Source of the DNA: Gliomastix tumulicola
Taxonomy: Eukaryota > Ascomycota > Sordariomycetes > Hypocreales > Bionectriaceae
Direction: 5' to 3'
DNA: 64,000 bases
NCBI GenBank assembly: GCA_001599755.1
Contig: BCHX01000002.1
Location: 3,702,330 to 3,766,329 of the forward strand
Below are positions 11,269-23,300 of this stretch, one piece after another. The notes under the pieces are model-generated. The model had not been told where the DNA came from. It ran no database searches and worked only from the letters and a program-made list of their open reading frames with translations. Made by a program: the position numbers and the translations under genes. Position 1 is the first letter of the stretch. Each line of letters opens with the position of its first letter.

Positions 11269-12036
11269 GAAGGGGGGAAGGCCGGATCCGAAAAGGGAAT
11301 TCGAAGCGTACTTGCATATAATCCTGACGATGACAATCTGCATGGGAAACCTAAAAAACCAAACAGCTCGCATGTTCTTTTACACGATAATGGGATTTAC
11401 ATGAGCGAAGCAGTCGAGATATTAGTTGCACTACCACCACTCTGCATGACACATAATGGTCACAAAAGCACAGTTGAAACCAACCAACCCCTTGTTCCCT
11501 CGTTCGTTGCTTTGGCCATTAGAGGACTTCTGCTACTACTGAATTGCCTATGCTATGCCAAGATATTAACATGAGTGAAAAGCTCACGCTTGTGGTTCTC
11601 ATTACTAGTCGTTGTAGTTGTATGCGGGTTCTTGACTCCCGTATGGTATCCCATTCCTTCCCTTGACAGCAAATCGATGGCGTCGCGGGTTTTGTGTGTT
11701 CCAGAGGCATGTACCATCATCATAGGACTAGGTCCTACACGATGTCGCCGTCTACACAGTGCCTAGTCAGTACCCGAGCCTGCTAATAGAGGAAGGCTCT
11801 GCTCTTACTCGATGTAGCCGTCGACTGGGGCTTTTATCATCTCCTTTCGCTCGCTGTCTTCGTCCCCTGAAGCTGTTTGTTTAGGGCCATGAACACGGTT
11901 TCACGACGTGCTGTTGACCCGACCCGCTTCGCGCTTGTATTTGATTCCATGTTCTGCCACCCTGGCCGTGTGCGCTTTGTAGCGCTTTGTGTATCCCACT
12001 CAACCCAGGCAGGCAGGGACAAAAGACACCAAAGCT
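11269..12036. other. Convergent 3' region between COT-1 and SF3a2
   Basis: This holds the 3' ends of two converging transcripts. No coding feature is supported; the small frames have no recognisable content. Confidence 0.6.
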
Positions 12037-12768
12037 TCACGCCCTGCCGCCGAGACCCGGAGCCGCGTTGTACCTCTCCTCACGCTCCGTCATGAACATG
12101 ATCTGCACCCAGTACTCCTTGGCATCCTGGTCCCAGTACGCGAACTGCTTGTCCTCGCGCTTGTCGAGCTCGCGCGCGGGGATCTTGAACCCGACCGTCT
12201 CGTAGGGCTCGGCCGCGACGAGCAGGTACTGGTAGTTCTTGTCGGGCTCCTCGACGCGCTGCGTGAAGGCGTTCATGACCTGCCACTTGGGCGCGGGGGC
12301 ATCCGGCGCGGCGTCCGGGTACTGCAGCTGGAAGAGCAACCCTTGCTGGCGCGTCACGGGATCCCGCACCTTGGTGATCTTGTACCCCGGTCTCCCGATC
12401 TTGACCACGTTCCTCCTCGGCCCGCCGCCGAGTCCGTAGGGCAGGCCCGTGGCCGGATCGATGGCGCCGCTGCGGTCGTCGTTGTTCTTCCCTTCCTTCT
12501 GCTCGCGGGCGGCGCGGCGCGCGAGGTTGGTCTGGTGCTTCTTGCCCTGGGTGTGCGCGAGGTAGGAGCCGTCGTTCTGGTGCACCGTCAGGCAGAGGCG
12601 GCACTCGAAGGAGCCGACGTGGTTCTTGAAGAAGTACGGGTCGCGGTCCAGGTCGATGGTCTCGAGGGCGAGCTTGCGCAGGCGCTCGCGGCGGTCGGCG
12701 TTGGTGGCCGAGTGCGAGGCCACGCCGCCGCCGCCGAACTTGGAGCCCGCGCGGTTCTGGTAGTCCAT
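12037..12768 (-). CDS. sf3a2: Splicing factor 3a subunit 2 (Prp11/SAP62)
   Basis: Single-exon frame of 243 residues from the ATG at 12768 (MDYQNRAGSKFGGGGVAS), which is the conserved start of the family; a further in-frame upstream ATG would add 70 unrelated residues and is rejected. A U1-type C2H2 zinc finger lies at about 54-80 (C56, C59, H72, H78, with AHTQGKKHQTNLARRAA). The SF3A2 domain follows with GRPGYKITKVRDP-T-Q-GLLFQ-QYP and W--QFAYWD--AKEYWVQI-F. The metazoan Pro-rich C-terminal repeats are absent, as in yeast Prp11. The protein is a core part of U2 snRNP needed for branch-site recognition. Confidence 0.96.
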   Translation of the reverse strand: MDYQNRAGSKFGGGGVASHSATNADRRERLRKLALETIDLDRDPYFFKNHVGSFECRLCLTVHQNDGSYLAHTQGKKHQTNLARRAAREQKEGKNNDDRSGAIDPATGLPYGLGGGPRRNVVKIGRPGYKITKVRDPVTRQQGLLFQLQYPDAAPDAPAPKWQVMNAFTQRVEEPDKNYQYLLVAAEPYETVGFKIPARELDKREDKQFAYWDQDAKEYWVQIMFMTEREERYNAAPGLGGRA

Positions 12769-13073
12769 TGGTTTCGCTTTCCGAGAGGATGTTCTAAGTA
12801 GGAGGGTTTGGTGGTATGTCTCGGGTTGAAAGGGTTCTAAATGTCGGTTGTAGTATTTCGTCGGTTGTCGCGTGGGCTTTTTGATGTATGTTGGGTTTGG
12901 AGGTTGGTCTGATTGGCGATAAATTTCTGGGGTACATTTGATGGTGGTCGGCTGAAACTCGGGAATTGCCAAGAACATTTTAATCTTTGGGACACCACTG
13001 ACTTACACGTTTCCCATCAACCTTGCACAGTGCTACTATATTTACTTCTAATCATTTTCTATTTATGAGCTGT
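12769..13073. promoter_or_regulatory. Upstream region of SF3a2
   Basis: This 305-bp spacer carries the SF3a2 promoter and the 3' end of the aminotransferase transcript, both on the - strand. No obvious regulatory motif was recognised. Confidence 0.45.
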
Positions 13074-14501
13074 CTATACTGCTAGAAACTCGCGGTACTT
13101 CGCAATGAATCTCTCCGCGGCACCGACGAACCGGTCCAGCTCAGACTGAGGCGTCTCCAGGATCAGCGCTATGAAGCCACGCCGGGCAATCCAGAAGCCC
13201 TCCTGCAGCATCTCGAACCAGAAGAGATCCCGAAGGGTCGATATCTCCTCGACGTTAGGCCCTGCCGGCGGCGGAGCATCACCCGAGGGGATGTGAATGG
13301 CCATGATGGTTCCTATGCCCGTGAACTGGATACGGGTGCCCTGGGCGGCCTGATTCAGCCTGGCGCGGAGCTCTTCGCCGACGCGCGTGAAGGCGACGGC
13401 CGCGGCAGAGGTGTACACTCTTGTCAGGCCAGTGTGGCCAGCGTGAGTTACGAGCGTGTTGTTGTTGAAGGTGCCAGAATGCGAGATCGAGCCTCCCAGT
13501 CGAGGGTCGAAGGCTGCCATGATATCGGCTCTGCCTCCGAAACCACCGAATGCCAGGCCACCACCGAGCCACTTCCCAAATGTCTTGAGGTCAGGCTTGA
13601 GGCCATGTAAGTGTGCGAGGCCATGACCCGATATCCTCGACGTCATCACCTCGTCTATGATGAAAAGAACACCCGCCTGTCCCAGGCTGTCAGCAACTGC
13701 AGCGAGAGGGCGCAGGATCTGAAAACTCACCTCTGATGCGGCTTGCCGCACTCCTTGGAGAAACTCGACCGTCGCGGGGAAACAACCTCCGGCGCCCTGC
13801 ATCCCCTCTAATATGACAGCAGCCACACCTTCACTCTGGATCGCCGCTCTGGCGCTGTCTAGGTTATTGTACTCTGCTACGATCCAGTCCTCGACGTCGA
13901 CATTGTTGGCCGCAGGCTTTCCCCCTGCAAAGCCCAGGACTCCTCCGTGATAGGCGCCGCCGAACGCGACGACCTTCCTCTTGCCCGTGAATAGCCTGGC
14001 CGCCGCCAACGCGTGGAGGTTGGCTTCCGTGCCCGAGTTCGCAAACCGGACTCTCTCGAGGTGGAAGCGGGAGCACAGCTCCTTGGCAAAGACAGCCTCC
14101 TGCGCCGTGGTCGCGCCCACGTTCATGCCAATCTGCTGGATGGCGTGTGTCATGGCGGAGATGATCTCGGGGTTGGAATGTCCGTACAGGGCGGCGGTGA
14201 ACTCGCCCGTGAGATCAGTGTATCTGCATAGAGTTTCCCATCAGCATGTAAGTCGGTTGATGGCATGGCGAGTGGGGGGAAGCTCAGACGTTTGGTTGTC
14301 CTCTGACATGACTTGATATCCCTTTGCCGATTTCATGTACAAGGGGAAGGGGCTCGTGTGAAGGACAGTCCTTGTGTTGCCGCCGGGTAAAGAATTGGTG
14401 GCATCTTCATGGAGAGCCTTGGATGCCGGGTTTTGCTCTGTGAAGCGGCGCTCAGCCTCTTCTAATTCACGCTCGAGGCGCTTGTCGATTTCCGTGGCCA
14501 T
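13074..14501 (-). CDS. Class-III PLP aminotransferase, glutamate-1-semialdehyde 2,1-aminomutase-like
   Basis: Three exons on the - strand: 14501-14290, 14223-13731 and 13676-13074, giving 435 residues. Intron 1 (66 nt) has an unusual donor, GTCTGA. Intron 2 (54 nt, 13677-13730) starts GTGAGT, ends CAG and has a CTGAC branch site, but it contains no stop and keeps frame, so gene callers may read through it. Fold-type I aminotransferase features are visible: an NSGTEAN block, GAYHGG, the PLP-binding Asp in FIIDEVMTSR (about D243) and the Schiff-base Lys in TFGKWLGGG (about K270). The sequence is closest to GSA aminomutase-type enzymes. Fungi make 5-aminolevulinate by the Shemin route, so a haem role is unlikely and the real substrate is unknown. 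It is divergent from NUG1. Confidence 0.88.
13677..13730 (-). other. 54-nt frame-preserving intron
   Basis: Read on the - strand it begins GTGAGT and ends GGACAG, with GCTGACAG as branch site just upstream. It is a multiple of three and has no stop. It interrupts the sequence between VRQAASE and AGVLFIIDE, where relatives run on without an insertion. Confidence 0.85.
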
Positions 14502-15125
14502 GTTGATCGCCACAAGCTGAGGTAGTATATGGAAGATGTGTGAGGATAGGACGATTGGTTTCCTCAATCTTCATCACTTCGATGGTTGCGTACAGCTATA
14601 GGTATATGCCTTTCTCATGAATATATGAAGAGCAGCTGGATATTGTCGGTTTTCGGTCCTCGGTTCTGCATTCTTATGGAAGGACTGTTGCTTCTAGTTC
14701 CGTTGACGATGACGGGAATTCCGCTCCTATCACGGAGGAGACGGGACGATCAGTGGCCATCAGCACGGGTTTGTACCTCGCGCGCAACGATAAGCACAAA
14801 GATACATGATCTTCTAGCGACAAAAAGACGGCATCGGACGGCTCCGTTGGAACCGTAGCGATGCCTAGCTTATCCACTAAAGTCCCCTAAAAATTCGATT
14901 TATAGAGCCCTGGAACGGGCTTGCTGTCGGGCATTTATGTCAGCATCCCAAAATGGCAAGAATGAAAGGCGGTGTGCTGGATGTGGACCCCGGAATCCGG
15001 CAGAATTTTGCATCCCACTTTGATTTTCCCAGAAATTTTATTTTTTATGCTGCGATTCGAGAGAGAGGCTTTGCGATTTGTCGATCCACCACAGACGAAT
15101 TGGCCCCTTGTGAAAAGCAGTCGTC
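14502..15125. promoter_or_regulatory. Divergent promoter of the aminotransferase and NUG1
   Basis: A 624-bp region between two divergent start codons. It is A/T-richer next to NUG1 (about 14880-15060). No gene is seen, and no motif could be assigned with confidence. Confidence 0.5.
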
Positions 15126-16888
15126 ATGGCGGGCACCATTAACAATCCCAAGAGTGAGTGACTGAACAATCATTGGGCTTCTCATGACCGAGTTCTCTGG
15201 GACTTTCAATCAATCCCCCAGAAGTAGCCCCTCACTGACCATGGCTTCTTCTCTGCACAGAACCCAAGTCCAAGCGGACGCCGGTGCGCCTCCGCCACAA
15301 GATCGAGAAGGCGTCGGCCGCCAAGCAGAGGAAGCAGCGCAAGCTCGCCAAGAAGAACCCGGAATGGCGCTCCAAGCTCAAGAAGGACCCCGGGATCCCG
15401 AACCTGTTCCCCTACAAGGAGAAGCTGCTCGAGGAGATCGAGGAGAAGCGGCTGAGGAAGGCCGAGGAGGCGCAGAAGAAGCGGGAGCTGGCCAAGGCGG
15501 CGCGGACCGGGGACGACAAGGAGGGCGAGAAGGATGAGGAGGGGGACGTCATGGAGGACGTCGACGGCGATGAGAGCGACGAGTACATGGATGAGGATGT
15601 GGACGAGTCGAATCCTATGGCGGCGCTGATTGCTAGCGCGAGGGCGGCTGCGGAGGACTACGATCGCAAGCTTGCTGACGATGATGGGATGGACGAGGAT
15701 GCGGATAGTGACGACGACGATGATGATGCGGACGACCATGGGGGCCGGGTTTCTGTCGGGCAGGCTTCATCGCGGAAGACGTACGACAAGGTCTTCAAGC
15801 AGGTCGTGGAGCAGGCGGACGTCGTGCTGTACGTCCTGGACGCCCGTGACCCAGAGGGCACTCGCTCCAGAGACGTCGAGCGCAGCGTCATGGCCGCTGC
15901 CTCCGGCGGTAAGCGCCTCATCCTCGTCGTTAACAAGGTCGATCTGGTCCCTCCCAAGGTCCTCCGCGACTGGCTCGTCTACCTGCGCCGCTTCTTCCCC
16001 ACGGTGCCCCTGCGAGCCTCCAACTCGGCGCCCAACGCCCACACATTCAACCACCGCGACCTGACGGTCCAGAGCACATCCGCCACGCTGTTCAAGGCGC
16101 TCAAGAGCTACGCCGCCAGCCGCCAGCTGAAGCGGGCCATCTCCGTCGGCGTCATCGGGTATCCCAATGTCGGCAAGAGTTCCGTCATCAACGCGCTCCT
16201 GGGCCGACTCAGCGGCAAGGGCGGTGCCTCGACAAAGGCCTGCCCTGCTGGTGCCGAGGCCGGTGTGACGACGAGCATCCGCACTGTCAAGATCGACAGC
16301 AAGCTCACGCTCCTCGACTCGCCCGGCGTCGTCTTCCCCTCCTCTTCGTCCCTCCAGTCCGCGGGTCTCGTGTCGCTGAAGAACGCGGCGGAGGCCCATG
16401 CGCACCTCGTGCTCCTCAACGCCGTTCCCCCGAAGCAGATCGACGACCCTATCCCTGCGGTCAACCTGCTCCTGCGCCGCCTGTCCGCGTCACCGGATCT
16501 ACTGCAGAAGCTGCTTGACGTCTACGACATCGCGGCACTGCTATCGAACCAGGCCGACGGCGACATCACGACCGACTTCCTCCTCCAGGTGGCGAGGAAA
16601 CGAGGGCGCATCGGAAGGGGCGGCATTCCGAACCTCAAGTCTGCCGCCATGGCCGTCATCACGGACTGGCGCGACGGCCGCATCCAGGGCTACGTCGAGC
16701 CGCCTGTCCTGTCCGTGGAGTCCAAGAACGGCGCCGCGACATCCAAGTCGGAGATCAAGAATGCCGGCGAGGAGGAGGTCGTGCCCGACCAGAAGGAGAT
16801 CGTCACGGAATGGGCAGCCGAGTTCAAGCTCGAAGGTCTCTGGGGCGACAGCAACAACAGTGCCGAGGGAGATGCTATGGAGCAGTAG
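15126..16888 (+). CDS. nug1: Nuclear/nucleolar GTPase NUG1 (circularly permuted, GNL3 family)
   Basis: A 28-nt first exon (15126-15153, MAGTINNPK plus one base) is joined to 15261-16888 through a 107-nt intron (GTGAGT...CACAG, CTGAC branch site), giving 551 residues. The basic N-terminus (SKRTPVRLRHKIEKASAAKQRKQRKLAKKNPEW) is the GNL3/Nug1 RNA-binding region, followed by a coiled, charged stretch and an acidic insert. The GTPase motifs come in permuted order: G4 NKVD (about 234-237), then the G1 P-loop GYPNVGKSS (about 309-317), then G3 DSPG (about 362-365). Nug1 acts in 60S pre-ribosome maturation and export. It is convergent with DIS3, with only about 280 bp between stop codons. Confidence 0.95.
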
Positions 16889-17165
16889 GACGTTCACAGG
16901 GAGAGCGAGCACGTGAGTTGCTCCATGCTTGGGATAATGATTTGCATCTACTACTTATGCTCGGCGTTCTGGACGGTTTCTTGTGGTTTGACGAAAAGTC
17001 TTCATGACAAAAGCTAGGGTTTGAGAGCTTCTCATATACATGCCTAGTTTTAGAGTATCTATCTAGACGAACACCTGTGCTCTCGCTCTCGTTTCTAGAT
17101 GCATTGCATGCTTCCTAATAGTAAAAGCGTCCTAGCTACCTAGACTGGCCGTGAAGTCATAACAT

Positions 17166-20100
17166 CTATGCAGTGATCAACTCCATCTTGACACCCCTCT
17201 TCCCCGTCGCCTCGTCCTTCTCGTCATGGACCCTAACCTTGACCTTCTGGAAGAGCTCGACCTTGATCGTCCTGCTTCCGCTCGTCGTCAGCGTGTACGT
17301 CTCGGCATCGTACTCGCTCTCGGGCTCGTGCTCCGCCAGGTCCCTCAGCCGGATGAGTCCCTCGATGCCGAACCGCGGCACCAGGACGACGAAGCCGTTG
17401 CTGAAGATCTTCATGACGTACGCCTCCTCCTCGGCGACCTTGCCCTTGAGCGCCTGCCCGACGTAGTAGGCGATGCTGGCGCGGCCCGCCATCTGCGCGT
17501 TGCGGTGGCGCACGTTGATGTTCTTGCACACGGCCTCGAGGCGGCCGCGGCTGCGGACGGACGGGTGCACGGCCTCGTAGCCGATGGCGGCCGCGAGCTG
17601 GCGGTGGGCGACGAGGTCGGCGTAGCGGCGGATCGGCGACGTGAAGTGCGTGTAGATCTCCGAGGCGAGGCCGTAGTGGCGGAAGTCCGGGTAGGCCTGC
17701 GTGCCCGAGCTGAAGTACTCGGCGCTCATCATGCAGCGCGTCGCCATGATGCGCACGAGCGTGTTGAAGAAGGGCTCGCCGGGGCTGACGCACTCGTCCA
17801 GGGAGTCGGCCAGCGCCTTGCTCGAGTCGCTGCGCAGCTCGAGCCCCTTCTTGACGCGCAGCTGGTTCGCCAGCTCGTCGAAGTTGGTCTTGGGCGGCGC
17901 GGCGTGACGGCGGAGGATGGCCGTCTGGGGAAAGGCCTCGTAGATCTTGGCCGCGACGCTGATGTTGGCGAACAGCATGAACTCCTCGACAAGCGAGTTG
18001 GTGTCGAGCAGCTGCTTGGTCTTGACGTCGATCGGATCCGACGTCTCCGACTCCATCTGCACCTTGACCTCGGGCGACGACAGGCTGAGCGCGCCCGCGT
18101 CCATGCGCTTCTGCTTGAGCTTGCGGGACAGCGCGAGCAGCATGCGCATGCCGTTCGTCAGGTCGTCCTGCTGCGACTTGTCGTCGATGCGCAGCTGCGC
18201 CTGTTCGTAGCTGAAGGCCTCGCGGGACTTAATGACGGACTTGGTGAAGCGCACGTTGACGATATCGGAGTTGTCGTCCAGCTCCCAGAGCACAGAGAAG
18301 GCAAAGCGCTCGACGTAGGGCTTGAGGGAGCAGAGATCAGTGCCCAGGAGCATGGGAAGCATGTCGATGCGCTTGTCCACTAGATAGACTGTCGTGCCTC
18401 TGATGCTCGCCTCGGTGTCCATGGCATTGGCGGGCTTGACGAAGTGTGACACATCCGCGATGTGCACGCCAACCTCGTAGTTGCCGTTCGGGAGCTTTCG
18501 AGCGTGAAGAGCATCATCAATATCCTGACAGCCGGGAGGATCAATACTGCAGATGAGTAGATCACGAAGATCCTCCCTGTCCCGCCAGCCAGGATCATCC
18601 GTGCTAGCGGGGACCTTCCAGTCATGACCTTCAGGCGGAAGACAGTCGAGCACCGTCTTGGGGAAGGGACGGTACTGGACGTCCCACTCGAGGAGCAGCG
18701 CTTCCGTTTCAGCGGCCTTTGTCTCGAGCTCGCCGAGGGAGCGCACCAGGTGGCCCACGGGATGCCTGGAGTCTCTGTCCCAGGCGTCGATAGTGACGAG
18801 GAGGCGCTTGCCAAGGAGTTCGGACGTCTGTCTCGTGCGTAGCCTGATCTTGGGGATCTTCTTGTCCATTGGGATGAGGAAAACATTATCCTGCTTCCTC
18901 CCCTGGGACGACGAGGCCTTGCTGGCAGATGAGGGGTCGATGTGCCCGACATATTGTCTCCAGTTTCTCTTGATCACACCGACAACCTTAGCTGTCGGCT
19001 GAGGCCGCCCCTCGACCGAGCCCTTCTGTGTCTTCTTTACTTCCTCCTGCAGGGCCTTCTTCTCCTTCTCCGACACGACATCCTGGGCCTCCTCGGCGTC
19101 GGCGTTTTCATTACGGGTAATGGCCTCTTCCTCGATGATCTTCGTCGACGGTTCCTTCCACTGGTCCTGGGGGAGAACTTCGACCACGACGAGATCGCCG
19201 TCGACGGAGCGGTTGATATTCTCACGACCGAGAATAAGCAGAGGCTTGGGGAACGCAGGGACCTTGATAGAGCCCTCCAGATAGTTGTACGGCGAGACGT
19301 TGAATATCCCCTGATGCAGCAGCCCAGCCTTGACGCCCGTCATCAACTTCGATAGCGTGAAGTGTTCCGGGTACAGCATCTGACTCGGCTTCTGAAACCC
19401 GCCCGAGCTCTGCACCTCAGCAACCATATCCAGAAGCCGCTCGCCGTCCTCCAGGCTGCCGACGTAGTCCCTCAGGGAGAAGGCATGGAGCCCCTCGGCC
19501 TTGGCCTTGCGCAGGCAGTCCTGGTCGTCGCTCAGCATGACGACCGCGGGGACGTTCTTCTTCTTGGTCAGCTTCAGGTGCTCGCCGTACCACTTGAGCG
19601 CCTGGCGGATGGCACGGTCATTGCGGTCGTTGACTGATTCGTCAGCCGCGCGCTGGACGTACGTCTCCTGCCGGAAGTCGTTGAAGAAGACGTAGAAGCG
19701 CTTGTCTTCGCTCTTGGTGAGACCGATTAGGCGGTTGTACAGAGGCAACGAGCGGTTTCTAAGCTCTTCGAGTACCGTCTGTAGAATAATGACATCATAG
19801 AAAGAAGAGCTCTGCTCAAAGAGATCCATGGCGTTCAGGAGTGCGTTCGTGTCTGGCATCAGGTAGTGGCCCTGAGGGAAGGCCTTGCTGCCAGCCGGCT
19901 TGTCCGACAGGACGGCAGGTTGGACTAGATGGGTAGTCAGAATACGCCCTGTCTACTTAGAGTCTATTCATGGCATCTTACCTTGCTGAGATGCATTTCG
20001 AGGGGCGGTCTCCAGGCACTTTGTGCACAGCTTGGAGGAGCAGGGAATATCAGTTCGGAGGTAGACCTCCCTCACGATTTTCTGCACCTTGCCACTCTTC

Positions 20101-20177
20101 GTCGAGCGGACGTAGACCTTGTTCGACAGGCTTGATGACAGCGAGTCGCCATCGTGAATTCTTTTCAGACTCGCCAT
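17166..20177 (-). CDS. dis3: Exosome exoribonuclease/endonuclease DIS3 (Rrp44)
   Basis: Two exons, 20177-19982 and 19924-17166, with a 57-nt intron (GTAAGA...ATCTAG), giving 984 residues. The first exon encodes the CR3 motif with Cys46, Cys51 and Cys54, matching the spacing in yeast Rrp44. A PIN endonuclease domain follows (D90 in LMPDTN, then E119, about D168 in NDRND, and the SDDQD region near 198). Cold-shock domains come next. The RNB exonuclease domain has the Asp cluster in DPPGCQDIDDA (about D527, D533, D535, D536), and a C-terminal S1 domain ends the protein (SNGFVVLVPRFGIEGL). All catalytic residues are present, so both nuclease activities should be intact. It processes and degrades RNA as part of the core exosome. 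Confidence 0.97.
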
Positions 20178-20300
20178 GATATTTCCGGTTCTGATGGCTG
20201 TGTTGTTCCGCCAAAAATTGCATCCAAACTTCCACCTGTGATGAAATGCGGTTGAGGTTTCGTGATAATGACCCACTTCAAGTCTTATCGATCGCCAATC

Positions 20301-20310
20301 TTATCGATAA
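20301..20310. promoter_or_regulatory. TTATCGATAA palindrome upstream of DIS3
   Basis: A perfect 10-bp palindrome 124 bp upstream of the DIS3 start codon, with a partial copy (TTATCGAT) at 20285. The same 10-mer occurs upstream of RPF2. Its function is inferred from position only. Confidence 0.5.
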
Positions 20311-23300
20311 GGCAGCACTATCACTCATTCTGTGAGCTCGAATCTTCCAGACTACGGACTCACTGCATTACAAAGATCGCATAAAAGCTTTTTTTTCATT
20401 CCAATTGCGACTATCAATCACTATTGGTGACTCAGACTATCTGTGAGGTTCCATCTTCTTGATTGTACGGCTCAGAATGGCCGCAAGGATACTTGTCAAT
20501 CTGCGTGGGAAAGGGAGAGGACAAGACTCTGACGACACTGAGTCCAAAATGGGAGGCATGAGCAGTCGTTTGACGGACGACTTAACCTAGGCCTCAATTC
20601 TCTTGATCACAGTCTCTGTACCTTGTCCTGTCCCAAACAGCAGCTCGCTTCGCCCACATGCTTCAACGTTGACCTCGCCGATTCCTGCATGAGCTCACAA
20701 GCCGGCATGACAAAGACGCACAGTCCTTGCAAGCGAGCTGGCTGTGGGAGGCCTTAGCCGGTAAAAACCGGCCGAATATGCAAGAAACAGCTGAGGACTT
20801 CAGTCCGCACATCTCGATCATCAGACACGACTGCATCCATTGCACCTGCTTCAGTCCAGCTGTCAATGGCGCGAGTCTTGTGGAGCTCGGCGCGCGCCCC
20901 AAGGCCACATGAGGTCTTGTCATTGGAGCAGAGGAAGCTCTGATAAGAGTCGCTGGCGAGTGTCTTGCCCTCCTGCTGTTCCGACGGAGGAGATGGGACA
21001 AAGGATAGACCTTGTTACCCTTGTTCTAGCTTGGGCATTGCCCTCTTTCTGGTCGGTTACCCAAACGCCACAGGCTCCTCGAGGGGCGTCAAACTCTCAT
21101 CAGCACATGAACCAGGGGCGACTTCCGTTACCTTGCAGAAGCTTGGAAATCGAGCGAGCTATGGGGGGTTTTGCCACCCGGACGGAGCACTTGAGGTCTG
21201 GACAATAGCCACAATTTGTCCTGGTTTCTGGATTTTTCATCGCCAGCAAAAGGCCTTTGCTGCTGTGGTAATAATTGCCGGCATTACTCTGGAGAAAGTT
21301 CAACTTGTTCCAACCCTTTGGAAGGCTGTCCTTGGGGGGAGGGGCGCGCATGTCCGGAATCGTCTTGACGCAGCAGTCTGCCCAGCATTCAGTGTCCCCT
21401 TCTAGGCGGGTCTTCATCGAGACTCTCTGTCTTGGAGCTGATGGGAGTGTGAGTGGGGTTGCAGCCTGGAGGAGACCAGAACGCCTCTGTTTGCTTCTTC
21501 ATATTCCTTGCCTTCTGGGGGCTTTGCCACTGTTGCGAGCGGATGGGCTGTCCCTAGTCGTCATCGTACTTCTCCTGATGTAATGGGAGTGAAAGTGAAG
21601 AAATAAAGCTCGATGATTCGATCGATGACCGTCCGGTTGCCTTGCTGGAGTAATCAACAATCAGAAGCTCACAAGACGATGTGCCACACCTGCTTATGCA
21701 GTGGAGGGGGTCAATATCCAGCCCTTCGATTCGACCCCGGGCGGCGAGACGCATCTCGCTTCCTACCCCCTCTCCACCCTTGTGCACGAGGCACATGGCC
21801 AAGCTACAGACCTCGACACCATCTTCCCTGCTTCTCTCCGAAGCTAATGTAGCCGGGAAGCATCCATGAGCTAAGCATGGGCTTGCTTGTTGGCCGTTTA
21901 GGGGGTTGCTGCAGATGCCGTGCTGGCTGCGTATTGGTCCTGTCAGATGTTGCACATTTGCCATCCATCTTGCCCTTTGCCCGACGAATCTCGGCTCACT
22001 GCGTCTGAGACATACCATCACATGAGCTTTTAGTCAGTTTCACCCAGGACGTGCAGATGCAGGAGCTTTGACCGATGTCCTCGGCGTTGCATCTTGGTAC
22101 ACCCCCCTTCCTGGACTGGACTGGACTGAGTCCCGACAAGTTTGTTGACGAACAAGGTAGGTCACTCACCTGGGATTATTTGGTACTTGGGTCAAAGCAG
22201 CCCAGGTAAAACAGCACAGTTAGGGGAGATGACTATGCATCTGACGTTTCGGCGTCTAATCGACACGGGTAGGAAACGGAGGCTAACTCTCGAGGTCCCA
22301 TTTTGCATGCAACTCTTTGCTGACACAGGAAGACCTCGACTATCCATCGATCCGTTCCGAGCCGGTGGTGAGTTCCTCTGTGATCAGTATGTGCCCTGCT
22401 GGAGAAGTCGAGCCCTTTGATCGATTTCCATTACACATCGAGGTATAGGCTGGCCGCCGCCTTGCAGATGGATGATAGGGACTTTGTCGAGACGTCGAGA
22501 CTTGGTATTCACATCGCTAGTGGCAACGATATCATCATGTACGGAACCAACCACTACGACAGTAGCAGCGCTAAGCATCCGCAAGTTGCATATTGAACGG
22601 GTGGGATAGCACGGGCTGTACTCACTTACTGCTTCTCACTTAGGCTAAGGTTGCCCGCCCGAAGTATCAACTCCGCAGGAATACACGAGTGTCTTGTGCT
22701 CGCGCGTCTCGTCGACTCGGAGCCGAAGTGCAAACTGGAGCTGGCGGAGGAGGATTCGACGAATACGGCGTTTGGGGGCCGTTTCGCTCCTCCGTCGAGC
22801 TTCTGGTGGGCTTGGACTCGAGTCCTGCAGATGGAACGGAGTAGTGGCAAGGTTGGCTGCATGCGCATCCCCGTAAAGAGTAATAGTCAGGCAAAGATGC
22901 AGGCTGATGCAGGCTGGATAAAGTGGCCTCAGGCGCGGATTCGCCAATGCGCAGCCGCCCCTGCAGTTGTCACATCTGAAATTACCTCTGGAAACAACCT
23001 GGAAGGTGCGCTCTGCGCCGCTCCTACTCAGTCCAGCCTTCCTGACCCGAAAGGCAGGTAGGGGCCACTTTGGGTCCTGCCTTGCCACTTGGTACCTGAT
23101 CAAGCTCGAGCGCCTGACTGAAGGTCTCAGGGAAGGCAGGCAGCTACTAGTCAGCAAGTCGGCGCTGACTTCCTTCCGTGTGTCTCTGGTTCGTGGCTGG
23201 GAAGGCGTGTAATACTGTTCCTTCCTCTGAGTCTACCATAGGTAGCACCTACCTTGAGCAAAGGTATTCCAGGCTCCGGAAAGCAGGCAGGGGCCGTCAC

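Noticed and set aside
12769..12978. 70-residue N-terminal extension of SF3a2
   Set aside because: The family starts at MDYQNRAG; the extension has promoter-like composition and no conserved content.
17226..18383. 385-codon frame antisense to DIS3
   Set aside because: Its composition is that of the reverse complement of a G/C-biased gene; the sense strand is an intact DIS3.
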